Assembly (NCBI RefSeq): GCF_003945545.1
Contig: NZ_CP029617.1
Location: 4,566,001 to 4,630,000, forward strand
From: Streptomyces sp. WAC 01529
GTDB lineage: Bacteria > Actinomycetota > Actinomycetes > Streptomycetales > Streptomycetaceae
Length of the DNA: 64,000 bases
Reading direction: 5' to 3'
Shown here: one piece after another, positions 43,384-50,543 of the stretch
Numbering within the stretch: position 1 is the first letter of the stretch
How the letters are laid out: every line of letters starts with the position of its first letter
Translations under genes and position numbers: made by a program
The notes under the pieces: model-generated
The model's input: the letters and a program-made list of their open reading frames with translations, nothing else
The model's database searches: none
What the model was told of the DNA's origin: nothing

Positions 43384-44997
43384 GTGGACAGGCGTATGCG
43401 GGGCGCATTGGTGGGGACGGCGCTGGCGCTGCCCGCCGGGGCAGCCAACTGGCTGGGGCTGGACGAGCCCCGCTCGGCCCCCGCCCAGCTCACCGCCCTC
43501 GCGGCCCTCGCCTGCGCCACCGGCATCCGCAGGGCCAGGCCCCTGCTCGCCTTCCTCCTCGCCGCCGCCCTCGGCCTCCTCACCGCCCCCTCCCTCTTCA
43601 CCCTCTCCTTCGGCCCGGCCCTCGCCGCCTTCGCCCTGCTCCTCGGCCGCCGCGCGCCCCGCGCCCGCCCCGCGCTCCTCGCCTTCGGCGCCCTCGCCGT
43701 CCTCGGCACGGCCAAGATCGCCGTACGTGACGTGGACCCCGTGGTCGAGTGGCTCGTCCTCATGGGGACCCTCGTCTTCGGCACGGTCTTCCCCTGGCTC
43801 GCGGGCCGTTACTGGCGCCAGGCCCGCGAACTCGCCGCCGCCGGCTGGACCCGCGCCGACCAGCTGGAGCGCGAGCAGCGCATCGTCGCCGACCGGGCGC
43901 GGCTGCGCGAACGGGCCCGTATCGCCCAGGACATGCACGACTCCCTGGGCCACGAACTGAGCCTGATCGCCGTCCGCGCGGGCGCCCTCCAGGTCGCCCC
44001 CGACCTCCCGGACCCGCACCGCGAGGCCGTCGCCGACCTCCGCGCGGCCGCCTCGCACGCCACCGACCGGCTGCACGCCATCATCGGCCTGCTCCGCGAG
44101 GACGACGACGAGCGGGCCCCGCTCGCCCCGACCGGCGAGAGCGTCGCCGACCTCGTCACCCGCGCCACGGAGTCCGGCCTCCGGATCACCTACGACGATG
44201 ACCAAGGCGCTGACCAAGGTGATGACCGAGGCGCTGGCCGAGGCGACGACCAACCGCTAACCGCAAGCGGATCCGGCGGCGCCGAGCTGACCGAACGTAC
44301 CCTCCACCGCGTCGTCCAAGAAGCCCTCACCAACGCCGCCAAGCACGCACCCGGCGCCCCCGTCACCGTCACCGTGAGGCGCGGCGGCACCTCGACGACG
44401 GCCACCGTCACCAACGGCCGCCCCGAGCACCCCGGTTCGCCCTCCGACGGCGGCACCGGCCTGCGCGGACTGCGCGCCCGCGTCACCGACCTCGGCGGCA
44501 CCTTCGACGCGGGCCCGCACGGCGACGGCTTCAGGGTCACCGCCCACCTGCCCGCCGAGGGCATCACCCCCGCGCCCCCGCACCCCGGCGCCCACCTCGC
44601 GTACGCGCGCCGCCGCACCGTCCTGGCCTTCGGCGCCGCCGTCACCACGGGCGTGCTGCTCGTCGGGGGAACCTTCGCCTGGTACGCGTACTCCCGGACC
44701 CACTCGGTCCTCGATCCCGCCGACTTCGCGCGCCTGCACGTCGGCGAGCCGCGCGCCGAGGCCGAACGCGTCCTGCCGGACCTGGCCTCCTCCGACCCGC
44801 CGGTCGAACGCGCGCCGAGCCCGCCGCCCACCGGGGCCGACTGCGCGTACTACCGCGCGAGCGGCGAACTCTTCACCGCCGTCCCCTACTTCAGGATCTG
44901 TTTCGACCAGGGCGGACCGGGCGACGGCGGCGCCCGACTGGTGGACAAGGCCGTGATCCCCACGGCTGACGCGATGAGCGAGGAGCGTGTGCGGTGA
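43384..44997 (+). CDS. NarL-type histidine kinase with an extra C-terminal transmembrane and extracytoplasmic domain
   Basis: The 537-residue kinase has several N-terminal membrane helices (residues 8-140), the HisKA_3 His about 185 in RIAQDMHDSLGHELSLIAVRAG, an acidic Gly/Asp insert (DDDQGADQGDDRGAGRGDD, about 271-289) and an ATPase domain (RVVQEALTNAAKHAP, then GGTGLRGLRARV). Unusually, it continues with another membrane helix (about 413-435) and about 100 residues outside the cell, with two cysteines (about 487 and 506). That tail recalls BamE/SmpA-type folds (LHVGEPRAEAERVLPDL). The next gene is its regulator, overlapping by four bases. Confidence 0.9.
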   Translation: MDRRMRGALVGTALALPAGAANWLGLDEPRSAPAQLTALAALACATGIRRARPLLAFLLAAALGLLTAPSLFTLSFGPALAAFALLLGRRAPRARPALLAFGALAVLGTAKIAVRDVDPVVEWLVLMGTLVFGTVFPWLAGRYWRQARELAAAGWTRADQLEREQRIVADRARLRERARIAQDMHDSLGHELSLIAVRAGALQVAPDLPDPHREAVADLRAAASHATDRLHAIIGLLREDDDERAPLAPTGESVADLVTRATESGLRITYDDDQGADQGDDRGAGRGDDQPLTASGSGGAELTERTLHRVVQEALTNAAKHAPGAPVTVTVRRGGTSTTATVTNGRPEHPGSPSDGGTGLRGLRARVTDLGGTFDAGPHGDGFRVTAHLPAEGITPAPPHPGAHLAYARRRTVLAFGAAVTTGVLLVGGTFAWYAYSRTHSVLDPADFARLHVGEPRAEAERVLPDLASSDPPVERAPSPPPTGADCAYYRASGELFTAVPYFRICFDQGGPGDGGARLVDKAVIPTADAMSEERVR

Positions 44998-45662
44998 ACG
45001 AGGCCATCCGGGTCCTGCTGGCCGACGACGAGGCGATGATCCGCGCGGGCGTGCGCGCGATCCTCGCGGCGGGCGGGGACATCGAGGTCGTCGCGGAGGC
45101 CGCCGACGGGCGCGAGGCCGTCACCCTCGCGCAGGCCCACCGGCCCGACGTGGCGCTGCTCGACATCCGTATGCCGCGCCTGGACGGTCTCGCGGCGGGC
45201 GAGGAGATCGTCCGTACGGTGCCGGGAACCGCGGTCGCCATGCTGACGACGTTCTCCGAGGACGCGTACGTGGCAAGGGCGCTGGCCGGCGGAGCCACCG
45301 GTTTCCTGCTGAAGTCCGGCGATCCGCACGAACTCATCGCGGGCGTACGGGCGGTGGCGGGCGGCGCCGCCTTCCTCTCGCCCAAGGTGGCCCGGCACGT
45401 CATCGACGGCTTCGGCGCCCGCCGCATGGGCCGCGGCGCCGAGGCCCGCGCCCGCGTCGAGACCCTCACCCCGCGCGAACGCCAGGTCCTCGGCCTGGTC
45501 GGCGCGGGCCTCTCCAACCCGGAGATCGCCGCGCGGCTGCACCTGGTGGAGGGCACGGTCAAGGCGTATGTGAGCGCGGTCCTCGAACGGCTGGGGGTCA
45601 AGAACCGCGTACGGGCGGCGATCATCGCGTACGAAGCGGGGCTCGTCCCGGAACCGGAGTGA
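44994..45662 (+). CDS. NarL/LuxR-family response regulator
   Basis: The 222-residue regulator has a receiver with Asp about 57 (PDVALLDIRMPRLDG) and a LuxR helix-turn-helix (LTPRERQVLGLVGAGLSNPEIAARLHLVEGTVKAYVSAVLERLGVKNRVRAA). GTG at 44994 overlaps the stop of the upstream kinase (GTGA), which makes the pair certain. Targets are unknown. Confidence 0.93.
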   Translation: MNEAIRVLLADDEAMIRAGVRAILAAGGDIEVVAEAADGREAVTLAQAHRPDVALLDIRMPRLDGLAAGEEIVRTVPGTAVAMLTTFSEDAYVARALAGGATGFLLKSGDPHELIAGVRAVAGGAAFLSPKVARHVIDGFGARRMGRGAEARARVETLTPRERQVLGLVGAGLSNPEIAARLHLVEGTVKAYVSAVLERLGVKNRVRAAIIAYEAGLVPEPE

Positions 45663-45687
45663 GCCCCGCCCGCCCCGCCCCCCGGGG

Positions 45688-46560
45688 TCAGCGACGGCGG
45701 TGCGAGTCGCGGCGGTGCGAACCGTTGCCGGGTGAGCCGTTGCCATACGAGCCGTCGCCGTACGAGCCGTTGCCGTACGAGCCGTCGCCGGGTGAGCCGT
45801 TGCCGTACGCACCGCCCTCGTGTGAGCCGTAGCCCTGCGAGCCGTTGCCCTGCGCGCCGTAACCGTGCGCGTCGTCGGCGTGCGGCTCGTGGCGGCGGAA
45901 CGTCATCGTCGGGGTGTCGTACGCCGCCGGATCCGTCGCGGGGGACGGGGCGAGCGCCGGACCCGGGCCCGCGAACCACTTCACGACGCCGGTCGAGGAT
46001 CCCCGCATCGCCTGCGCGACCCGCGCCACGGGACGCGTGGCGACCCGTACGACCGCGTACGTGATCAGCGCGCCGAAGACGAGACCGACCGCCACGTCGT
46101 GCGGGTAGTGCACGCCGACGAAGACCCGCGAGAGCGCCATGAGCACGGCCATCGGAACCGTCAGGGCCGCGAGGCGCGGCCAGGCGAGCGCGAGACCGAT
46201 CGCGGCGGCGCCCGCGATCGTCGAGTGGTTGCTGGGGAAGGACCAGTCGCCGTAGGCCGGGCACTCGACGAGCGGCTTCAGCGCGCCGGTCACCGCCCGG
46301 CAGGGCCGCTCCTCGTCGATGACGGACTTGAGCAACTCGCTGCACACATAAGCCACCGCGGTGGCCAGAGGTGCCAGCACCGCGATCGCGAGCGCGCGGG
46401 GGTCGCCGCGGCGGGCACGCCACCAGGCGACGATGAAGAGCACGCCGAAGAGAAGCAGCCCGAGCTCCGTCCACACCTCGGCGAGGTGCTGGAACCACGA
46501 GGGCGTGTCGTGGGCGAAGTCGGTGATATCGCGGTAGAGATCGTCGTCCATGGTGTCCAT
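45688..46560 (-). CDS. PAP2-family membrane phosphatase with a Gly-Asn/Ser repeat tail
   Basis: The 290-residue protein has about five membrane helices and the three lipid-phosphate phosphatase motifs: KSVIDEERP (KX6RP), PSNHS (PSGH-like) and SRVFVGVHYPHD (SRX5HX3D). Such enzymes dephosphorylate undecaprenyl pyrophosphate, phosphatidate and similar lipids. The last 50 residues are a repeat tail of GNGS, GDGS and YGNGS units, encoded by near-identical 9-base and 18-base repeats (45718-45860). ATG at 46560 was chosen; another ATG nine bases later is possible. Confidence 0.88.
   Translation of the reverse strand: MDTMDDDLYRDITDFAHDTPSWFQHLAEVWTELGLLLFGVLFIVAWWRARRGDPRALAIAVLAPLATAVAYVCSELLKSVIDEERPCRAVTGALKPLVECPAYGDWSFPSNHSTIAGAAAIGLALAWPRLAALTVPMAVLMALSRVFVGVHYPHDVAVGLVFGALITYAVVRVATRPVARVAQAMRGSSTGVVKWFAGPGPALAPSPATDPAAYDTPTMTFRRHEPHADDAHGYGAQGNGSQGYGSHEGGAYGNGSPGDGSYGNGSYGDGSYGNGSPGNGSHRRDSHRRR
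45718..45860 (-). repeat. In-frame repeats encoding the PAP2 tail
   Basis: The word GAGCCGTTGCC or GAGCCGTCGCC alternates every nine or eighteen bases. It translates on the minus strand as repeated Gly-Asn-Gly-Ser and Gly-Asp-Gly-Ser, so tail length could vary by slippage. Confidence 0.7.
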
Positions 46561-46731
46561 GATTACGGACGGTACGGAGTGGGTCCGAATCGTCACATCT
46601 GGCGATCGTCCCGTGCGGACCCCTGACGATGGACAGGGTCTGGAGGGCTTTGCGGGGTTCTGCGGGATGATGATCGGCAAACTTTGTGGCTCAGGGCGGC
46701 GGGTGGGGCGGGACACGCGCCGGTTCTCTCG

Positions 46732-46737
46732 TAAGGT
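46732..46737 (+). promoter_or_regulatory. -10 box of a leaderless promoter for the gene at 46744
   Basis: TAAGGT is followed by six bases (TTGGGC) and the GTG start. Confidence 0.45.
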
Positions 46738-46743
46738 TTGGGC

Positions 46744-47571
46744 GTGGGATCTCTGCGCAATCCGGTCGGGCCGCTTCCCTCCACCATCTACTGGCGTCGG
46801 AGGGCCGTTCTGCTGTCCGTGTTCGGCCTGCTGGTACTGCTCGCCGTCTGGATCGCCACCTCCGGAGGCGGAGGCGGGAAGAACGGCGCCGACGGCCCGG
46901 GCGGCAACGGCCCCGCTACGTCCATCACTCCCGGCCCCTCCGATTCCGGGCCCGCGATCAGTGAACACCCGGGCGGGCGGGACGAGTCGAGCGACGGCTC
47001 GGACTCCGGTTCCGGTTCCGGCCCGGGCGGTTCCGAGGGGTCGGACTCCGAGGGCTCTGATGGCTCCGGCGGTTCCGGGGGCGGTTCGGGGGGCTCCGGC
47101 GGCGGTTCGGACGGCGACGCCAAGGGCGGCGGGGGCTCGGGCGACCGGCTCCCGGCCGGCACGCGCGTACCCGACTGCACCAGCGGCGCGGTGAAGTTGA
47201 AGGTGCGCAGCGTCCGTAACGAGTACGAGATCGGCGAGAAGCCCAAGTTCGAGCTGATCGCCGAGAACCGCGGCGGCAAGGCCTGCAAGGTCGACATGGG
47301 CGGCAAGGGAACGGTCCTGACGATCACTCAGGCCGGTGGCGACGAGGAGTTCTGGTCCTCGGCCGACTGCCCCTCCGGGAGCGGCAGTCTGCTGCTGCGC
47401 GTGCCCGCCGAGGGGCGCGTCACGCACACCGTGCAGTGGGACCGGCGGGGGAGTGAGCCGAAGTGTGCTTCGCCTTCGGCGGGAGTCGCGGGGGCCGGTA
47501 CGTATCTTGTCGAGGCTAAGGCGCCGGGGCTTGGGGTTGCTCGGGCCTCGTTTGTTCTTGAGAAGGACTGA
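46744..47571 (+). CDS. Membrane-anchored extracytoplasmic protein with a Gly/Ser linker
   Basis: The 275-residue protein has a short basic start, one hydrophobic anchor (AVLLSVFGLLVLLAVWIATS, about residues 22-41), a Gly/Ser/Asp low-complexity linker of about 90 residues and a globular outer domain (SGAVKLKVRSVRNEYEIGEKPKFELIAENRGGKACKVDMGGKGTVLTI...). The outer domain looks like an Ig-like beta-sandwich with three Cys. The function is unknown. It starts leaderless next to a divergent PAP2 gene. Confidence 0.75.
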   Translation: MGSLRNPVGPLPSTIYWRRRAVLLSVFGLLVLLAVWIATSGGGGGKNGADGPGGNGPATSITPGPSDSGPAISEHPGGRDESSDGSDSGSGSGPGGSEGSDSEGSDGSGGSGGGSGGSGGGSDGDAKGGGGSGDRLPAGTRVPDCTSGAVKLKVRSVRNEYEIGEKPKFELIAENRGGKACKVDMGGKGTVLTITQAGGDEEFWSSADCPSGSGSLLLRVPAEGRVTHTVQWDRRGSEPKCASPSAGVAGAGTYLVEAKAPGLGVARASFVLEKD

Positions 47572-47595
47572 GGGGCGGTGCGGGTCGTGGGGTGA

Positions 47596-47655
47596 TTTCC
47601 GCGCTTCGCGCGGGGAGTTCTCCCACCCGCCCGCCCGTTTCCCCGCGCTCAGCCG
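47596..47655. repeat. Dispersed GC-rich hairpin repeat
   Basis: A hairpin, CCGCGCTTCGCGCGG, is followed by AGTTCTCCCACCCGCCCGCC and CGTTTCCCCGCGC. The arrangement matches those near 24408 and 42615. It lies between the convergent ends of the gene at 46744 and disA. Confidence 0.55.
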
Positions 47656-47685
47656 TCCCGTAGGAGCTAGGCGCCCCCGGGGCCG

Positions 47686-48810
47686 CTAGACGTACCGCTC
47701 CAGGATCGACGACTCCGCCAGGCGCGACAGGCCCTCGCGGACGCTGCGCGCCCTGGCCTCGCCCACGCCGTCCACCGTCTGGAGATCGTCCACGCTCGCG
47801 GCGAGCAGCTTCTGCAGGCCGCCGAAGTGCTCGACCAGGCGGTCGATGATGGCGCCGGGGAGGCGGGGGACCTTCGCGAGCAGGCGGAAGCCGCGCGGGG
47901 AGACGGCCGAGTCCAGGGCCTCCGGAGAGCCCGTGTAACCCAAGGCGCGCGCCACGGTGGACAGTTCGAGCAGCTCCGCGTGGGTGAGGGCGTCCAGCTC
48001 CTGGAGCGCCTCGTCGACCGTACGGGAGCGCTTGGCGGTCGGCTCGGGCACGTAGTCCCTGACGACCAGCTCGCGCTCGGGCTCGACGCCCGCGATCAAC
48101 TCGTCCAGCTGGAGGGCGAGAAGGCGGCCGTCGGTGCCCAGCTCCACCACGTACTCGGCGATCTCCGTGGCGATGCGGCGCACCATCTCCAGGCGCTGGG
48201 CGACCGCCGTCACGTCCCGCACCGTCACCAGGTCCTCGATCTCCAGGGCGGAGAGCGTGCCCGCGACCTCGTCGAGACGCAGCTTGTACCGCTCCAGGGT
48301 CGCGAGGGCCTGGTTGGCGCGGGAGAGGATCGCCGCCGAGTCCTCCAGGACGCGGCGCTGGCCGTCCACGTACAGCGCGATCAGGCGCATGGACTGGGAG
48401 ACGGAGACGACGGGGAAACCGACCTGCTTGGAGACGCGGTCCGCCGTGCGGTGCCGCGTGCCGGTCTCCTCGGTGGGGATCATCGGGTCCGGCACCAGCT
48501 GCACACCGGCGCGGAGGATCTTGGTGATGTCCTTGTCGAGGACGATGCCGCCGTCGAGCTTGCACAGCTCGCGCAGGCGCGTCGCGGTGAACTCGACGTT
48601 CAGGATGAAGCCGCCCGTGCACATCGACTCGACGGTCTTGTCCCAGCCGAGGACGATCAGGCCGCCGGTGTTGCCGCGCAGGATGCGCTCCAGGCCGTCG
48701 CGCAGGGCCGTGCCGGGGGCGACGGCGCTCAGGGAGGCGCGCATCAGCGCATCGGCAGCGGAGCTTCCGCCGGGCTTGCCGGGATTCGCTGCCCGGTCGT
48801 TGGCTGCCAC
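47686..48810 (-). CDS. disA: DNA integrity scanning diadenylate cyclase DisA
   Basis: DisA makes c-di-AMP and binds branched DNA. The 374-residue protein has the N-terminal cyclase domain with LCKLDGGIVLDKD (a DGA-like motif) and GTRHRTADR (RHR motif), a helical linker and a C-terminal helix-hairpin-helix (LLAASVDDLQTVDGVGEARARSVREGL). GTG at 48810 has GAGGGAG five bases upstream. It lies 79 bases downstream of radA, a neighbour known to affect DisA activity in other bacteria. Confidence 0.95.
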   Translation of the reverse strand: MAANDRAANPGKPGGSSAADALMRASLSAVAPGTALRDGLERILRGNTGGLIVLGWDKTVESMCTGGFILNVEFTATRLRELCKLDGGIVLDKDITKILRAGVQLVPDPMIPTEETGTRHRTADRVSKQVGFPVVSVSQSMRLIALYVDGQRRVLEDSAAILSRANQALATLERYKLRLDEVAGTLSALEIEDLVTVRDVTAVAQRLEMVRRIATEIAEYVVELGTDGRLLALQLDELIAGVEPERELVVRDYVPEPTAKRSRTVDEALQELDALTHAELLELSTVARALGYTGSPEALDSAVSPRGFRLLAKVPRLPGAIIDRLVEHFGGLQKLLAASVDDLQTVDGVGEARARSVREGLSRLAESSILERYV

Positions 48811-48889
48811 TGCACTCCCTCGTTCGCACGTCGTCCAAGCCTCTGCCGTACGACTGTCTTCGTACGGATGGGCGAGACCAGGGCAAAGT

Positions 48890-50299
48890 CTACCGGCGCT
48901 CTTCCTCCTCCCGTGGGGCCTCTCGACGACGGGATCGCGGAAGGACGCGCAGCGCCTCACCCATGTCGGCGACTTCGATGACCTTCATACCGGCCGGGAT
49001 CCTGCCGGGATCGGTCGGCACGAGGGCGTGGGTGAAGCCCAGGCGGTGCGCCTCGGCCAGTCTGCGCTGGACGCCCGTGACCCGTCTGACCTCGCCCGCC
49101 AGGCCCACTTCACCGATCGCCACGAGGTTCTTCGGCAGCGGGGTGTCGCTCGCCGCGCTGGCCAGGGCGAGGGCGATGGCGAGGTCCGCTGCGGGCTCGG
49201 AGAGCTTCACGCCGCCGACCGTCGCGCTGTAGATGTCCCGCTTGCCGAGGGCCGTGATCCTGCCGCGCTGCTCCAGGACGGCCAGCATCATCGAGACGCG
49301 GGACGTCTCCAGGCCGGACGTGGTGCGCCGGGGGCTCGGGATCTGCGAGTCGACCGTGAGCGCCTGGACCTCGGCGACCAGGGGGCGGCGGCCCTCCAGG
49401 GTGACGGTCAGGCAGGTGCCGGGGACGGGCTCGGCGCGGCGGGTGAGGAAGAGGCCGCTGGGGTCGGCGAGGCCGATGATGCCCTCGTCGTGCAGCTCGA
49501 AGCAGCCGACCTCGTCCGTCGTGCCGTACCGGTTCTTGACGCCGCGGACCAGGCGCAGGCGCGCGTGCCGGTCGCCCTCGAACTGGAGGACCACGTCGAC
49601 GAGATGCTCCAGGAGGCGGGGGCCCGCGATAGCGCCGTCCTTGGTGACGTGGCCGACCAGGAGGGTCGACATGCCGCGCTCCTTGGAGGCGCGGATCAGC
49701 GCGCCCGCCACCTCGCGGACCTGCGCCATGCCGCCGGGCGCGCCGTCGATCTCCGGCGAGGCGACCGTCTGGACGGAGTCGAGGACCAGGAGGGAGGGCT
49801 TGACCGCGTCCAAGTGGCCGAGGACGGCGGACAGATCGGTCTCCGCGGCCAGATAGAGGTGGTCGTCGATGGCGCCGATGCGGTCGGCGCGCAGCCTGAC
49901 CTGGCTCGCCGACTCCTCGCCGGTCACATAGAGCGTGCGGTGCTGCTCGCTCGCCGCCTTCGCCGAGACGTCCAGCAGCAGCGTCGACTTGCCCACGCCC
50001 GGCTCGCCCGCCAGCAGCACCACCGCGCCGGGGACGAGTCCGCCGCCCAGCACGCGGTCCAGCTCGGGCACGCCGGTGGAGCGCGCGGTCGCCGTGCGGC
50101 CGTCGACCTCGCCGATCGGGACGGCGGAGGAGGTGACCCGGCCGGGGGCGGTGGTGCGGACCGCGGGCGCGCCATACTCCTCGACCGTGCCCCACGCCTG
50201 GCATTCGGGGCAGCGGCCGAGCCACTTGGCCGTCTGCCAGCCACACTCGGTGCAGCGGTAGGACGGACGGTCCTTGGTGGATTTCGTACGGGCAGCCAT
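48890..50299 (-). CDS. radA: DNA repair protein RadA
   Basis: RadA is a helicase-like branch-migration factor in recombination. The 469-residue protein has the zinc motif CTECGWQTAKWLGRCPEC, a RecA-like core (Walker A GEPGVGKSTLL, VLDSVQT), the KNRYGTTDEVGCFEL motif (KNRFG type) and a Lon-like C-terminal domain (LEQRGRITALGKRDIYSATVGGVKL...NLVAIGEVGLAGEVRRV). The ATG at 50299 lies seven bases after TACGGT. A strong DNA-damage promoter motif precedes it. Confidence 0.95.
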   Translation of the reverse strand: MAARTKSTKDRPSYRCTECGWQTAKWLGRCPECQAWGTVEEYGAPAVRTTAPGRVTSSAVPIGEVDGRTATARSTGVPELDRVLGGGLVPGAVVLLAGEPGVGKSTLLLDVSAKAASEQHRTLYVTGEESASQVRLRADRIGAIDDHLYLAAETDLSAVLGHLDAVKPSLLVLDSVQTVASPEIDGAPGGMAQVREVAGALIRASKERGMSTLLVGHVTKDGAIAGPRLLEHLVDVVLQFEGDRHARLRLVRGVKNRYGTTDEVGCFELHDEGIIGLADPSGLFLTRRAEPVPGTCLTVTLEGRRPLVAEVQALTVDSQIPSPRRTTSGLETSRVSMMLAVLEQRGRITALGKRDIYSATVGGVKLSEPAADLAIALALASAASDTPLPKNLVAIGEVGLAGEVRRVTGVQRRLAEAHRLGFTHALVPTDPGRIPAGMKVIEVADMGEALRVLPRSRRREAPREEEERR

Positions 50300-50306
50300 G
50301 CTCGGA

Positions 50307-50329
50307 ACCGTAACCGAGCCCACTGACAA
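50307..50329 (-). promoter_or_regulatory. RecA-independent DNA-damage (PafBC-type) promoter of radA
   Basis: On the minus strand TTGTCAGTG (50329-50321) is followed by eight bases and TACGGT (50312-50307), an exact fit to TTGTCRGTG-N8-TAnnnT. The ATG then lies seven bases downstream, so the RNA is probably leaderless. radA is a reasonable member of the PafBC regulon. Confidence 0.75.
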
Positions 50330-50354
50330 CGCGGCCAACGCGGCCAACGCGGCC
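50328..50354. repeat. Three tandem copies of a 9-base unit at the radA promoter
   Basis: AACGCGGCC occurs three times without interruption. The first two bases overlap the TTGTCAGTG element, so the repeats sit directly upstream of the promoter. Confidence 0.75.
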
Positions 50355-50530
50355 CGCCGCGGCTCCGCCCCCGTCCCCGCCGTCCCGCATGCTCCGGCGC
50401 CCACTCGGCGCCCGTCCGGCGCGTGCGTCAAGGCCCCGGAATGATGGGTTCCTGTCCCCTTTTGAGGGATCTGTTCACCCGTAAGGATTAAATGTGCGCA
50501 AGAGGGAGGAAGGAGCCTGCATCATCCGCC

Positions 50531-50536
50531 TAACTT
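50531..50536 (+). promoter_or_regulatory. -10 box of a leaderless promoter for the BACON-domain gene
   Basis: TAACTT is followed by seven bases (CGCACGG) and GTG at 50544. A GGGAGGAAGGAG run about 30 bases upstream is too far to be its ribosome site. Confidence 0.45.
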
Positions 50537-50543
50537 CGCACGG

